A stretch of DNA of 41,952 bases from CAZGZD01 sp964401915 (GCA_964401915.1 CAYOAI010000009.1:1-41952), one strand, 5' to 3'. Counted from the stretch's first letter, positions 8,561 to 16,457 are shown. The notes: generated by a model from the letters alone, not told the origin. Program-made: numbers and translations.

Positions 8561-9607
8561 GACGTTCACGTCATGCGGATGAGATTCTGTAAGGCTTGCT
8601 TGAGTGATCTGCACAAATTCAGACTTTTCCCACATCTCAACTACACTATGGGCACCTGAATAGGAAAATCCAGAGCGTACACCGCTGACCAGTTGATCAA
8701 TCAAGCTCTGAGCAGATCCTCGATATGGTACAACAGCTTCAACTCCCTCAGCAGCATAAGACTCTAAGTCTTTTTTTACATTCTTATCTTTAAGTTGACG
8801 CTCGGCGTTAGCCATAAGAGATGCCATACCACGAGTAAGTTTGTACTTTCGATTATTTCGATAAAAGGTCACGGCTGGCGACTCCTCACATCCAGCAAAA
8901 AGCCCTCCAATCATCACAGTCGATGCCCCAACAGCTATAGCCTTGGCGATATCGCCTGAGGCTTTTATTCCCCCATCTGCGATAATAGGCACCTTCCCCT
9001 TTGCCTCTTGTGCACACTCATCGATAGCTGTGAGTTGTGGTACGCCGGATCCCGCCACGATTCGCGTGGTACACAATGCTCCCGGGCCAATCCCCACCTT
9101 TATGGCTGCTGCACCTGCGGCAATTAGATCGCGAGTTGCGTCCCCTGTCGCCACATTACCTGCTATAAACTCAGCATTCGGAAAATCCTTAACAAGCCCT
9201 TGCAGAGCATTTATCATCTGTTCGCTGTGTCCATGTGCAATATCAAGAACAATAACATCTGCACCTGCATCAAGCAAGGCATGAGTTCGCTCTTTATAGT
9301 CATCTTTTATCCCAATTGCTGCACCAACCAGTAGATTTTCTTTTTTGACAATTGTGACTTTCGCCACTTGGTCGTCTATTGACAAAAATCTATGAATAAT
9401 GCCAATGCCCCCTGCGCGAGCCAAAGCAAGTGCCATACGTGATTCAGTCACTGTATCCATATTAGCCGACACGATTGGAATCTGGAGTTTGATTTTTGGG
9501 GTGAGTTGGGTTGAGAGATCTACATCCGCGCGAGATGCCACAGATGTCCTCTGTGGAATAAGCAGAACATCGTCAAATGTAAGTCCTTGTTTTTTAATCT
9601 TTAACAT
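8555..9607 (-). CDS. guaB: IMP dehydrogenase, CBS-less
   Basis: IMP dehydrogenase oxidises IMP to XMP, which guaA then aminates. Motifs are GLTFDDVLLIP, PIVSANMDTVTES, DIAHGHSEQ, the catalytic loop GIGPGALCTTR with Cys179, IADGGIK, and the C-terminal FVQITQASLTESHPHDV. The protein has only 350 residues. The two CBS domains that usually lie between about residues 84 and 92 are absent and the barrel continues directly. In the flap, the usual Arg-Tyr dyad appears as ERQ (269-271), so the Tyr seems replaced, although the alignment here is loose. A GMP reductase role is the main alternative. The neighbours purA and guaA favour IMP dehydrogenase. The start follows purA by 10 bases. Confidence 0.85.
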   Translation of the reverse strand: MLKIKKQGLTFDDVLLIPQRTSVASRADVDLSTQLTPKIKLQIPIVSANMDTVTESRMALALARAGGIGIIHRFLSIDDQVAKVTIVKKENLLVGAAIGIKDDYKERTHALLDAGADVIVLDIAHGHSEQMINALQGLVKDFPNAEFIAGNVATGDATRDLIAAGAAAIKVGIGPGALCTTRIVAGSGVPQLTAIDECAQEAKGKVPIIADGGIKASGDIAKAIAVGASTVMIGGLFAGCEESPAVTFYRNNRKYKLTRGMASLMANAERQLKDKNVKKDLESYAAEGVEAVVPYRGSAQSLIDQLVSGVRSGFSYSGAHSVVEMWEKSEFVQITQASLTESHPHDVNVL

Positions 9608-9617
9608 AAAAATAAAT

Positions 9618-10886
9618 TTAAACTATTATTGTGGATTCTCGACCTGGACCAGTTGATATAATCGACATTGGCACACCCAAAAACTCTTCAATAAAATCAA
9701 CGTACTCTTTTGCCTTTTGTGGAAGTTTGCTCAGATCAGTAACTCCGTCAAGATTTTCTTCCCACCCAGCAAATATTTTATATGATGGAGTAAGTTCCTT
9801 CAACTCTTTATATCCACATTGACTGTAGGAAATACTCTTTCCACCCAGTTCGTAGCCTGTGCAGACTTTGAGTTCTGATAATCCAGACAATACATCAATC
9901 TTTGTTAACGCAATCTTAGTGACTCCCGATATCTCAACTGCGAATTTGACAGCTTCAAGATCGATCCACCCAATACGTCGCTTGCGACCAGTTGTCGTGC
10001 CATACTCCCCTCCTTGTTCGCATATCGTATCAGCGAGGTCGCCTTCAATTTCAGTCGGCACTGGACCTGCACCAACACGTGATGTGTATGCTTTCACAAC
10101 TCCCCAGACCTCATCGATTTTGGATGTTGGAATTCCAGACCCTGTATTCACAGCGCCAGATATAACGTTTGAGCCTGTTGTATATGGATATGGCGACCAG
10201 TCAATATCAAGCATCACGCCATGCGCACCTTCCATTAGAATTTTTTTATCTGCCGTTTGCGCTCTCTTTAATTCTTGATACGTGTCTGTCACATAGGGTG
10301 TGATTTTCTCTGCAGCTTGAGCAAAAAATACAAGCTCGTGTTCTACGTCTATCTGTTCCGAGCCAAGAGCCTTAAGCAGAATATTCTTGATCCTGGCCTG
10401 TTCTTTGAACTTATTTGTAAAAAGATCAAAGTCAAGTAGTTCATAGATTCGAATTCCGTTGTAGCTTACACGATCAGCAAGCGCTGGGCCAATTCCCCGT
10501 CCTGTCGTACCAAGTTTGTTACTCCCCCGAGCTTCTTCATACGCTGCGTCAAGCAATCTATGATACGGCATTATCAAGTGACAGCGATCAGATATAAAAA
10601 GTCTATCCTTAAGGTTAAATCCTGCGGATGTCAACATATCAATCTCCTCAAGCAAGACTTTGGCATCAATCACGACTCCATTTCCGATTACTGCTTTTGT
10701 GTGGGGATTCAGTATTCCAGATGGTACAAGATGAAGAGCGTACTTTTTTCCTTCAATAACGATAGTGTGACCTGCGTTATTTCCTCCATGAAAGCGAACA
10801 GTGTAGTCTGATTTTTGTGCAAGAAGATCGACGATCTTACCTTTTCCTTCGTCACCCCACTGAGTACCCAATACCACTGAAACCAT
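9618..10886 (-). CDS. purA: Adenylosuccinate synthetase
   Basis: PurA condenses IMP with aspartate using GTP, the first step from IMP to AMP. The 422-residue length is normal. The N-terminal loop GTQWGDEGKGKIVD, the IMP-binding GGNNAGHT, TTGRGIGPA, GAHGVMLDIDWSPYPYTTGSN and TTTGRKRRIGW are all present. It is the first gene of a two-gene operon with guaB, so the two IMP-consuming branch enzymes are co-expressed, while guaA is transcribed divergently from the same intergenic region. An extended -10 lies upstream at 10919-10927. Confidence 0.97.
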   Translation of the reverse strand: MVSVVLGTQWGDEGKGKIVDLLAQKSDYTVRFHGGNNAGHTIVIEGKKYALHLVPSGILNPHTKAVIGNGVVIDAKVLLEEIDMLTSAGFNLKDRLFISDRCHLIMPYHRLLDAAYEEARGSNKLGTTGRGIGPALADRVSYNGIRIYELLDFDLFTNKFKEQARIKNILLKALGSEQIDVEHELVFFAQAAEKITPYVTDTYQELKRAQTADKKILMEGAHGVMLDIDWSPYPYTTGSNVISGAVNTGSGIPTSKIDEVWGVVKAYTSRVGAGPVPTEIEGDLADTICEQGGEYGTTTGRKRRIGWIDLEAVKFAVEISGVTKIALTKIDVLSGLSELKVCTGYELGGKSISYSQCGYKELKELTPSYKIFAGWEENLDGVTDLSKLPQKAKEYVDFIEEFLGVPMSIISTGPGRESTIIV

Positions 10887-10918
10887 AAATATATATCTAG
10901 TGAAGCTTCTAACATACT

Positions 10919-10927
10919 ATTATAACA
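10919..10927 (-). promoter_or_regulatory. purA-guaB promoter (extended -10)
   Basis: The minus strand reads TG-T-TATAAT. The predicted transcript start is about 26 bases before the purA ATG. The 133-base purA/guaA gap also contains a lone copy of the hairpin-element tip at 10964-10977 and the guaA promoter. Confidence 0.6.
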
Positions 10928-10963
10928 TGAATATAGTTTGCTCAAAACTTAAAATTAGAATTC

Positions 10964-10977
10964 TTTTGTTACTTTTG
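10964..10977 (+). repeat. Solo left tip of the intergenic hairpin element
   Basis: TTTTGTTACTTTTG is identical to the left tip of elements A, B and D and shares 13 bases with C. The matching right arm is missing, so this is a remnant or the functional minimal motif. It lies in the purA/guaA divergent promoter region, about 30 bases upstream of the guaA -10. Confidence 0.6.
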
Positions 10978-11005
10978 TAATGTTAAAATAGTTTTATATT
11001 TAATT

Positions 11006-11014
11006 TGGTATAAT
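11006..11014 (+). promoter_or_regulatory. guaA promoter, leaderless
   Basis: TG-G-TATAAT is an extended -10 ending 5 bases before the guaA ATG. Transcription should start at or next to the A of the ATG, and there is no room for a ribosome-binding site. Confidence 0.65.
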
Positions 11015-11019
11015 AAAAG

Positions 11020-12540
11020 ATGATACTTCTTATAGATTTTGGATCCCAGACTACTCACCTCATAGGCCGCCGTATACGCGAGCTTGGCAATAAAGCAACG
11101 ATAATCACTCCCGACGAATATGGGGAATACAAAGGCGATAAAGAAATAAAGGGTATTATCCTGTCCGGCGGACCAGCATCAGTATTTGAAAGTGGGGCGC
11201 CAACGATCGACAAAGGTATCTTTGATTCTGGAATTCCAATTCTTGGGATTTGCTATGGTGAACATCTTATCTGCTACCTACTTGGAGGCGAGGTCAAAGA
11301 GGGTGAGAAAAAAGAATATGGACCAGCTCAGCTCTCAGTTCTCAAAGATTCCCCCCTTCTTGCCGCGACTGATGATGAGTTTCAGGTATGGATGAATCAT
11401 GGTGTCGAAACCACCAAGCCACCGGCTGGATTTGTGGCTCTTGCCAAAACAGACACAAGTCCATATGCTGTACTTGAAAATAAGCAAAAACAAATCTATG
11501 CAATCCAGTTTCACCCAGAGGTAGTCCACACTCAGTTTGGCATTCAGATTTTAAGCAACTTCCTTGGAATCTGCGGACTCAAGATCAAAAAGCAAGAGGT
11601 TGATGCCGAACTTGTTGAGAGTTTAGTTTCTGATATCAAAGACTCCATAGGTAATACTCATGCAATCTGCGCCTTATCCGGCGGGGTGGACTCAGCTGTT
11701 GCAGCTCTACTTGTACACCGGGCAATTGGCAAAAATCTCACATCAATTTATATAGATTCAGGACTTATGCGACAGGGTGAGACTGATCAACTCCGCATGG
11801 TATTTGCTGATAATTTCAAAATGAACGTGATAATCATTGATGCTGGCCGTGAGTTTTTAACTGCACTTTCTGGTGTGACTGATCCTGAAAAAAAAAGGAA
11901 AATCATTGGGCGAGTATTTATTGAAGTGTTTGATCGTGAAGCGAAAAAGCTGGGTGCTGACTTTCTTGTTCAGGGCACAATCTATCCGGATGTCATTGAA
12001 TCCCAAGGGACCAAACACAGCAAGAATATCAAAAGTCACCACAATGTCGGTGGACTACCTGCCAATATGAAGCTTACTCTTATTGAACCTGTTCGCACAT
12101 TTTACAAAGATGAGGTCCGCAAGATTGGATCACTCCTTGGATTGCCAGATAAGGTCACTCAAAGACAACCTTTCCCAGGACCTGGTCTTGCAGTTCGCAT
12201 AATCGGCACAGTAACTGAAAAAAAGCTCAGGATTCTGCGCGAATCAGATCATATTGCACGAGCCGAAGTTGAAAAAGCTAATATCAAAAATCTCTGGCAG
12301 GTATTCACAGTCTTCACAGGAATTAAATCAACAGGTGTGCGCGGTGATAACCGTGCATATGGCGAGACTATTGCCATCAGGGCAATGGAGTCGCAAGACG
12401 TGATGACTGCGCACTGGGCACACCTTCCTTATGATCTTCTCGACACCATCTCCTCCCGCATTGTCAATGAGATCCCAGAGGTCAATCGAGTCGTCTACGA
12501 CATCACCAATAAGCCTCCAGGAACTATTGAGTGGGAGTAA
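11020..12540 (+). CDS. guaA: GMP synthase (glutamine-hydrolysing)
   Basis: GuaA aminates XMP to GMP using glutamine and ATP. The 506-residue protein has an N-terminal class I glutamine amidotransferase domain with nucleophile Cys78 in GICYGEH and the His-Glu pair in QFHPEV (165-168). The ATP pyrophosphatase loop follows at ALSGGVDSAVAA (SGGVDS 220-225), then the dimerisation domain with RQPFPGPGLAVRI, and the end KPPGTIEWE typical of the family. The start is fixed by an extended -10 only 5 bases upstream, implying a leaderless transcript. With guaB and purA this completes both branches from IMP. Confidence 0.98.
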   Translation: MILLIDFGSQTTHLIGRRIRELGNKATIITPDEYGEYKGDKEIKGIILSGGPASVFESGAPTIDKGIFDSGIPILGICYGEHLICYLLGGEVKEGEKKEYGPAQLSVLKDSPLLAATDDEFQVWMNHGVETTKPPAGFVALAKTDTSPYAVLENKQKQIYAIQFHPEVVHTQFGIQILSNFLGICGLKIKKQEVDAELVESLVSDIKDSIGNTHAICALSGGVDSAVAALLVHRAIGKNLTSIYIDSGLMRQGETDQLRMVFADNFKMNVIIIDAGREFLTALSGVTDPEKKRKIIGRVFIEVFDREAKKLGADFLVQGTIYPDVIESQGTKHSKNIKSHHNVGGLPANMKLTLIEPVRTFYKDEVRKIGSLLGLPDKVTQRQPFPGPGLAVRIIGTVTEKKLRILRESDHIARAEVEKANIKNLWQVFTVFTGIKSTGVRGDNRAYGETIAIRAMESQDVMTAHWAHLPYDLLDTISSRIVNEIPEVNRVVYDITNKPPGTIEWE

Positions 12541-12554
12541 TTAGCTGTAATCAG

Positions 12555-12571
12555 TCCCACCTACGGCGGGA
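12555..12571 (+). repeat. Small hairpin in the guaA-rdgB gap
   Basis: TCCCACC-TAC-GGCGGGA pairs except for one A-C mismatch. It is followed by a CCTGCAGG palindrome near 12597-12604. There is no T-run, so it is not a clear terminator. It may be a degraded palindromic repeat. Confidence 0.35.
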
Positions 12572-12619
12572 TCAGTCAAAGTCAGACCCGCACTTCCTGC
12601 AGGTTAGTTGAAAAAACAA

Positions 12620-13237
12620 ATGCAAAAACTACTTCTCGGCACACTCAACGCGTCGAAAATTACCGAGATGACAAGTGCGCTGCATGAGATATTCAAAGAC
12701 AAGGTTGAGATAGTGACTCCCGCAGATCTTTCAATTAAAATAGAGCCCGAAGAAACCGGCGATACATTTGAAAAAAATGCACAACTTAAGGCAAAATTCT
12801 ACGCAGAGATATCTGGATTGCCAACAATAGCTGATGATGGAGGAATATGTATAGATGCACTTGGTGGTGAGCCAGGAGTCAGATCCAAAAGATGGCTTGG
12901 ATATACTGCGACAGATGATGAGATTGTAAGCTATACACTTGAAAGGCTCAAAGATATCCCCGATCATATGCGAACAGCATATTTTGAAACCTGTGTTTGT
13001 TTCTTTGATCCACGTACGAGTAGCGCGTATTGCGAAACCAGTACGATTCACGGACGCCTTGCAAGCTCAATAAGCCGAGCCCCTATGCCCCACTACCCCT
13101 ACCGCACACTTTTTATCGTTGATGGAATGAATAAATATTATGATGAGCTAACATCTGAGGAAAGCATAAATATCAATCATCGAAGAATCGCCACTGTACG
13201 ACTCGCACGTAAAATAAAGCCCTATTTGCTACAATAA
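12620..13237 (+). CDS. rdgB: RdgB/HAM1-like non-canonical purine NTP pyrophosphatase
   Basis: The protein resembles the house-cleaning enzymes that hydrolyse ITP, dITP and XTP to monophosphates. Family motifs are LLLGTLNASKITEM at the N-terminus, ETGDTFEKNAQLKA, and the metal and substrate loop ADDGGICIDALGGEPGVRS. The C-terminal SHR motif is NHRRIA here and the central part is divergent, so substrate preference may differ. I use the ATG at 12620, which aligns with family starts; a TTG four codons earlier (12608) is the alternative. It lies after guaA and 4 bases before serS. Cleaning up IMP/XMP-derived triphosphates fits the purine neighbours. Confidence 0.8.
   Translation: MQKLLLGTLNASKITEMTSALHEIFKDKVEIVTPADLSIKIEPEETGDTFEKNAQLKAKFYAEISGLPTIADDGGICIDALGGEPGVRSKRWLGYTATDDEIVSYTLERLKDIPDHMRTAYFETCVCFFDPRTSSAYCETSTIHGRLASSISRAPMPHYPYRTLFIVDGMNKYYDELTSEESININHRRIATVRLARKIKPYLLQ
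13227..13235 (+). promoter_or_regulatory. serS promoter, leaderless
   Basis: TG-C-TACAAT lies inside the last codons of the rdgB-like gene and ends 6 bases before the serS ATG, placing the expected +1 on the A of the start codon. Confidence 0.6.
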
Positions 13238-13241
13238 TCTC

Positions 13242-14495
13242 ATGCTCTCAATAGATTTTATCCGCAACAATAAACAAAAGGTGATTGACGGAGCCAAAAA
13301 TAAAAATCGTGCAGTAGATATCGAGTCTATTCTTACTCTCGATGAAGAGAGAAAAGAACTTTCAGGAGCTGCTCAAAAACTCAGAGAAGATAGAAACTCA
13401 GTCGCCAAAGAAAAACCCTCAGATGAATCTATAAAGCGCGGTCGCGAGATAAAAGAACAACTTAAGGGAATAGAAGACAAGCTTCAACACGTGGCAGATG
13501 AACTGAGCAGTCTCCTCATGCAAGTTCCCAATGTGCCTCTTGATGACGTCCCAATTGGTCCAGATGATAAGAGTAACCAGGAGGTGAAAAATTCAAGGAA
13601 CAAACCCACTTTTGACTTTACTCCTAAGTCTCACATAGATCTTACCCACGATCTTGACCTCGCAGACTTTGAGCGCGGCGCTAAGATAGCTGGATTCAGA
13701 GGATATTTTCTCAAAGGACAACTTGCTCGCCTCCACTTTGCTGTACTTTTTTATGCCTTTAACAAATTAATAAGTCGCGGATATACACCATTGATCGCGC
13801 CTGCAATCACGAAAGAGTTCACCCTTTTTGGCAATGGCCAGTTTCCATGGGGTAGACAGGAAGTCTATCAGCTCAATGACGACGATGCATATCTGGCAGG
13901 AACTGCCGAGGTCACGGTGACTGGATATTTTGCAAATGAGACTTTGAACCTGAATGACATGCCTCATAAATTCGTCGCATTCTCCCCATGCTTTAGGCGT
14001 GAGGCTGGTTCATATGGAAAAGACACTAAAGGTCTATATAGAGTTCATGAATTTGCCAAAGTAGAGCAACTCGTATTCAGTGAAAATAATATAGAAAGAG
14101 CTCTAACTCTTTTTGACGAATTACAGGCAAATACAGAAGAAATCTTACAAGACCTTGAGATTCCGTATCGCGTAATGTACATGTCAACGGGCGAGATGGG
14201 CGAGCCGCAGATCAAAAAATACGATACTGAAGCGTGGATTCCATCAAAAAATGAATACGGCGAGATGGCATCCAATTCGATACTTGGAGATTTTCAGGCG
14301 CGACGCTTAGGCATACGATACAAAGATACAGATGGCGAGACTCAGTACTGTTTTACCTTAAACAACACCGCAATCGCCTCACCTCGTATTCTGATTCCCC
14401 TTCTTGAAAATCACCAACAGCGAGATGGATCAATCACAATCCCCAAAGCCCTCCAACCACTTGTTGGATTTGACAAGATTGAGGAGAAGAAATAA
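13242..14495 (+). CDS. serS: Seryl-tRNA synthetase
   Basis: SerS charges tRNA-Ser. The 417-residue protein begins with the long helical tRNA-binding arm (about residues 1-100, rich in charged residues, with KLREDRNSVAKEKP), followed by the class II catalytic core. Visible elements are PLIAPAITKEF, GTAEVTVTGYFANE, motif 2 as FSPCFRREAGSYGKDTKGLYRVHEFAKVEQ, and motif 3 near NNTAIASPRILIPLLENHQQRDGSITIPKALQP. The start follows an extended -10 by 6 bases. It may be expressed both from that promoter and by read-through from guaA. Confidence 0.97.
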   Translation: MLSIDFIRNNKQKVIDGAKNKNRAVDIESILTLDEERKELSGAAQKLREDRNSVAKEKPSDESIKRGREIKEQLKGIEDKLQHVADELSSLLMQVPNVPLDDVPIGPDDKSNQEVKNSRNKPTFDFTPKSHIDLTHDLDLADFERGAKIAGFRGYFLKGQLARLHFAVLFYAFNKLISRGYTPLIAPAITKEFTLFGNGQFPWGRQEVYQLNDDDAYLAGTAEVTVTGYFANETLNLNDMPHKFVAFSPCFRREAGSYGKDTKGLYRVHEFAKVEQLVFSENNIERALTLFDELQANTEEILQDLEIPYRVMYMSTGEMGEPQIKKYDTEAWIPSKNEYGEMASNSILGDFQARRLGIRYKDTDGETQYCFTLNNTAIASPRILIPLLENHQQRDGSITIPKALQPLVGFDKIEEKK

Positions 14496-14508
14496 GATTT
14501 GCATATCT

Positions 14509-14536
14509 TGACATTTAGAAAAGGGGTCTGTATAGT
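14509..14536 (+). promoter_or_regulatory. Promoter of the ftr1 leader
   Basis: TTGACA (14509-14514) and TATAGT (14531-14536) are separated by 16 bases, so transcription should begin near 14543. That leaves about 160 bases of leader before the ftr1 start. Confidence 0.75.
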
Positions 14537-14542
14537 AAGCGT

Positions 14543-14668
14543 ATTGCTTATTCTGTAAATTGCTTTATGAAACGGTTTTTTATATAAAGGGTGCAAAAAG
14601 CACACTGAGAGTCGCACCCACTCTCACCAATCCAGACTCATGCGACCATAGTACATGGTCGTTTTTTT
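14543..14668 (+). promoter_or_regulatory. Structured leader RNA of ftr1 (candidate riboswitch or attenuator)
   Basis: The leader contains mutually exclusive pairings. GGGTGC (14589-14594) can pair with GCACCC (14614-14619), while GTGC-AAAAA-GCAC is a local alternative. GAGAGT (14607-14612) pairs with ACTCTC (14620-14625). GTCGCA (14611-14616) can pair with TGCGAC (14641-14646), and that second strand is also the 5' half of a terminator stem. A minimal frame MKRFFI-stop lies at 14567-14587. The pairings were found by eye, not folded by computer. I do not recognise a known class. Its place before an FTR1-type permease suggests control by metal or redox state. Confidence 0.5.
14643..14668 (+). 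terminator. Intrinsic terminator in the ftr1 leader
   Basis: CGACCAT (14643-14649), loop AGTAC, ATGGTCG (14655-14661), followed by seven T at 14662-14668. It lies 34 bases before the ftr1 start codon, so it would act as a conditional (premature) terminator. Confidence 0.75.
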
Positions 14669-14702
14669 GTGGGCAAAATTATTATTAATTTATGAGGTAT
14701 CT

Positions 14703-15352
14703 ATGTTGACAACAGCAATCATCGCATTTAGAGAATTTTTGGAAGCATTCCTGATCGTTGGAGTCTTTTTGGGAATATCTCGCAAGCTAAGGCTTAAAAA
14801 AGAATTTGAGATTGTGCTTGCTGCAGCAATTGGAGTTCTTATATCGCTCACCCTTGCAACTGCGACATACCTACTTGGCGACCATGCACGGGCAATACTC
14901 AATGAGGAGAACGCTGAATTCCTCGAAGGATACCTTCTCACATTCTCTGGCTTTTTTATTGCTTACGTCGTATTTTCACTCCATGATGTCATGCGACGAG
15001 GACGAGGAAGTGACCTTATCAAAGCGCATCATAAGCTTCAGCAAAATGCATTTGATGTATCGCTCTTTTTTACAATTGTATTTCTTGTGATACGAGAAGG
15101 ATTTGAGATTGCACTTTTTACAGCAAGTACATCTTTATTTGCCCAGTTTGCACAGAATCTAATGGGGCTTATGATTGGATTCGGACTCGCCACAGTTCTT
15201 GGAATTGCGACATTTTTTGCTTATGTAAGATTTCCAATTGGAAAGATATTCAAAGCGACTGAGTATATGATCATTTTACTTGGTGCGTCTCTTGTGCAAA
15301 ATGGGATCACAGAGCTTTTTGAGATTCACTTCGGAATACATCTCTCAAAAGT
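14703..15352 (+). CDS. FTR1-family iron permease (3' end lost in assembly gap)
   Basis: The 216 visible residues form a polytopic membrane protein with the two REXXE iron-permease motifs, REFLE at residues 10-14 and REGFE at 131-135, each inside a hydrophobic helix (AFLIVGVFLG; FLVIREGFEIALF). At least five or six membrane segments can be seen. FTR1 proteins import iron, normally with an oxidase or EfeO/EfeB-type partner, but none is present here. The ATG at 14703 has GAGGT 4 bases upstream (14694-14698), one of the few clear Shine-Dalgarno sequences in the window. The gene runs into the Ns, so length and C-terminus are unknown. The leader carries a conditional terminator. Confidence 0.85.
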
Positions 15353-15452
15353 NNNNNNNNNNNNNNNNNNNNNNNNNNNNNNNNNNNNNNNNNNNNNNNN
15401 NNNNNNNNNNNNNNNNNNNNNNNNNNNNNNNNNNNNNNNNNNNNNNNNNNNN
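15353..15452. other. Scaffold gap of 100 Ns
   Basis: Exactly 100 undetermined bases, a length often used as a placeholder. The real distance, and even the adjacency of the two sides, is unknown. The end of ftr1 and the gene controlled by the SAM riboswitch should lie in or beyond it. Confidence 0.95.
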
Positions 15453-15519
15453 GGAGAGGATTAGTACACAAATCCTTCTTGTGCGTAATTATCAAATTGA
15501 TTATTGATCTGATCTTTCC

Positions 15520-15612
15520 AAATTTCTTAGGTAGGACTTAGCACCTTGCAGTATCTGGTAGGTTGCTGGATGGGTCGACGGGCCAATTCCCTATCCATCA
15601 CTCACGATTCAG
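15520..15612 (-). ncRNA. SAM riboswitch (SAM-I clan / S-box)
   Basis: On the minus strand the RNA contains the SAM-I clan consensus in order: AGGGA, TTGGCCC, ACCC, CAGCAACC, then a variable arm, then AAGGTGCTAAGTCC. It begins within a few bases of the predicted start site of a strong promoter. A possible expression-platform stem AGGATT/AATCCT lies downstream at about 15456-15475, right at the gap. These RNAs bind S-adenosylmethionine and usually shut off methionine or SAM synthesis or transport genes. The controlled gene must lie in or across the gap on the minus strand. Confidence 0.83.
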
Positions 15613-15616
15613 TATT

Positions 15617-15645
15617 ATTATACCACTTTTGTAGTTTTAAGTCAA
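15617..15645 (-). promoter_or_regulatory. Promoter of the SAM riboswitch transcript
   Basis: The minus strand reads TTGACT (15640-15645), a 17-base spacer, then TATAAT (15617-15622) preceded by TG-G. This is near-consensus for a sigma-70 type promoter. Transcription should start near 15610 and run toward the gap. Confidence 0.85.
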
Positions 15646-15687
15646 TCTATCATCCTTATTAAAAACCTCAATACATTGGACCCCCTC

Positions 15688-15696
15688 TGATACAAT
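15688..15696 (+). promoter_or_regulatory. Promoter of the PD-(D/E)XK nuclease gene, leaderless
   Basis: TG-A-TACAAT ends 5 bases before the ATG at 15702, again implying a leaderless message. Confidence 0.55.
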
Positions 15697-15701
15697 AAGG
15701 A

Positions 15702-16457
15702 ATGTCGAAGTACTACAACCCCAATCGAACAAGAAATAAATATGAGCCTGGCTCAAAGTCACCCTTTAGACTAAGTCGATCAAAGATTGATCTTTTTCTC
15801 AATTGTCCCCGATGCTTCTATCTTGATCGTAGGTTGGGTGTAGCTCAACCTCCAGGATATCCATTCTCACTCAACTCAGCAGTTGACGCACTGCTTAAAA
15901 AAGAATTTGATATTCATCGTGCAGCAGCAACAGCACATCCTCTTATGAAAACATATGGCATAGACGCCGTGCCCTTTGCTCACGCCAAGCTTGACGAATG
16001 GCGCGACTCACTCAGACGAGGAATTACATTCACGATAGAAGGGTCATCTGTTACAGTAACCGGCGGCATTGACGATATCTGGGCAAAGCCAGATGGAAAG
16101 CTCATCATTGTTGACTACAAGGCTACTTCAAAGCGTGAAGAAGTGACGCTTGATGCTGAGTGGCAGATCGGCTATAAGCGCCAAATGGAAGTCTATCAGT
16201 GGCTTTTCCGCCAGAATGGATATCCTGTATCATCAACTGGTATCTTCGTCTACTGCAATGGAGACGCTGATCGTGAGGCATTTGATGGCAAGCTTGAGTT
16301 TGATATAAAAATCATTCCTTATGTGGGAGATGATTCATGGGTTGAAGGCGTGATTCGAGCCGCGATTGCTTGTCTTGAAAGTAAAAGTATGCCTGAACCT
16401 GGCCCCGACTGCGACTACTGTAAGTATCGACAAGCAGTGCGACAATACGAGAATTAA
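15702..16457 (+). CDS. PD-(D/E)XK nuclease family protein (RecB/Cas4-like)
   Basis: The 251-residue protein shows the RecB-type nuclease core: LSRSKIDLFLNCPRCFYLDRRLG at the N-terminus, GGIDDIW (Asp124/125), IIVDYKATSK with Asp138 and Lys140, and QMEVYQWL as the QxxxY motif (161-165). Cys35 and Cys38 near the start and Cys237 and Cys240 near the end are arranged like the iron-sulfur cysteines of Cas4 and AddB, so a 4Fe-4S cluster is plausible. Such enzymes process DNA ends in repair or in CRISPR adaptation. No cas gene or CRISPR array is present, so a repair role is more likely. The gene has its own leaderless promoter. Confidence 0.75.
   Translation: MSKYYNPNRTRNKYEPGSKSPFRLSRSKIDLFLNCPRCFYLDRRLGVAQPPGYPFSLNSAVDALLKKEFDIHRAAATAHPLMKTYGIDAVPFAHAKLDEWRDSLRRGITFTIEGSSVTVTGGIDDIWAKPDGKLIIVDYKATSKREEVTLDAEWQIGYKRQMEVYQWLFRQNGYPVSSTGIFVYCNGDADREAFDGKLEFDIKIIPYVGDDSWVEGVIRAAIACLESKSMPEPGPDCDYCKYRQAVRQYEN

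Noticed and set aside
8943..9284. Long antisense frames inside guaB, leuC, ilvD and others
   Set aside because: They mirror strongly conserved enzymes on the other strand and have no promoter, start context or recognisable product.
14567..14587. MKRFFI mini-ORF as an attenuator leader peptide for ftr1
   Set aside because: Only six codons with two Phe, and no link between phenylalanine and an iron permease. Probably chance.
14589..14650. TPP riboswitch before ftr1
   Set aside because: GGGTGC...CTGAGAG...CACCC recalls the 5' half of a THI box, but the essential CCTGATCTGG...ACCAGCG half is absent.
14655..15464. An open frame running through the N gap as one FTR1 protein
   Set aside because: The Ns carry no information, and the 16 codons before 14703 lie over the terminator stem. 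Only 14703-15352 is supported.
15702..16457. CRISPR-associated cas4
   Set aside because: No cas1, cas2 or repeat-spacer array anywhere in the window.
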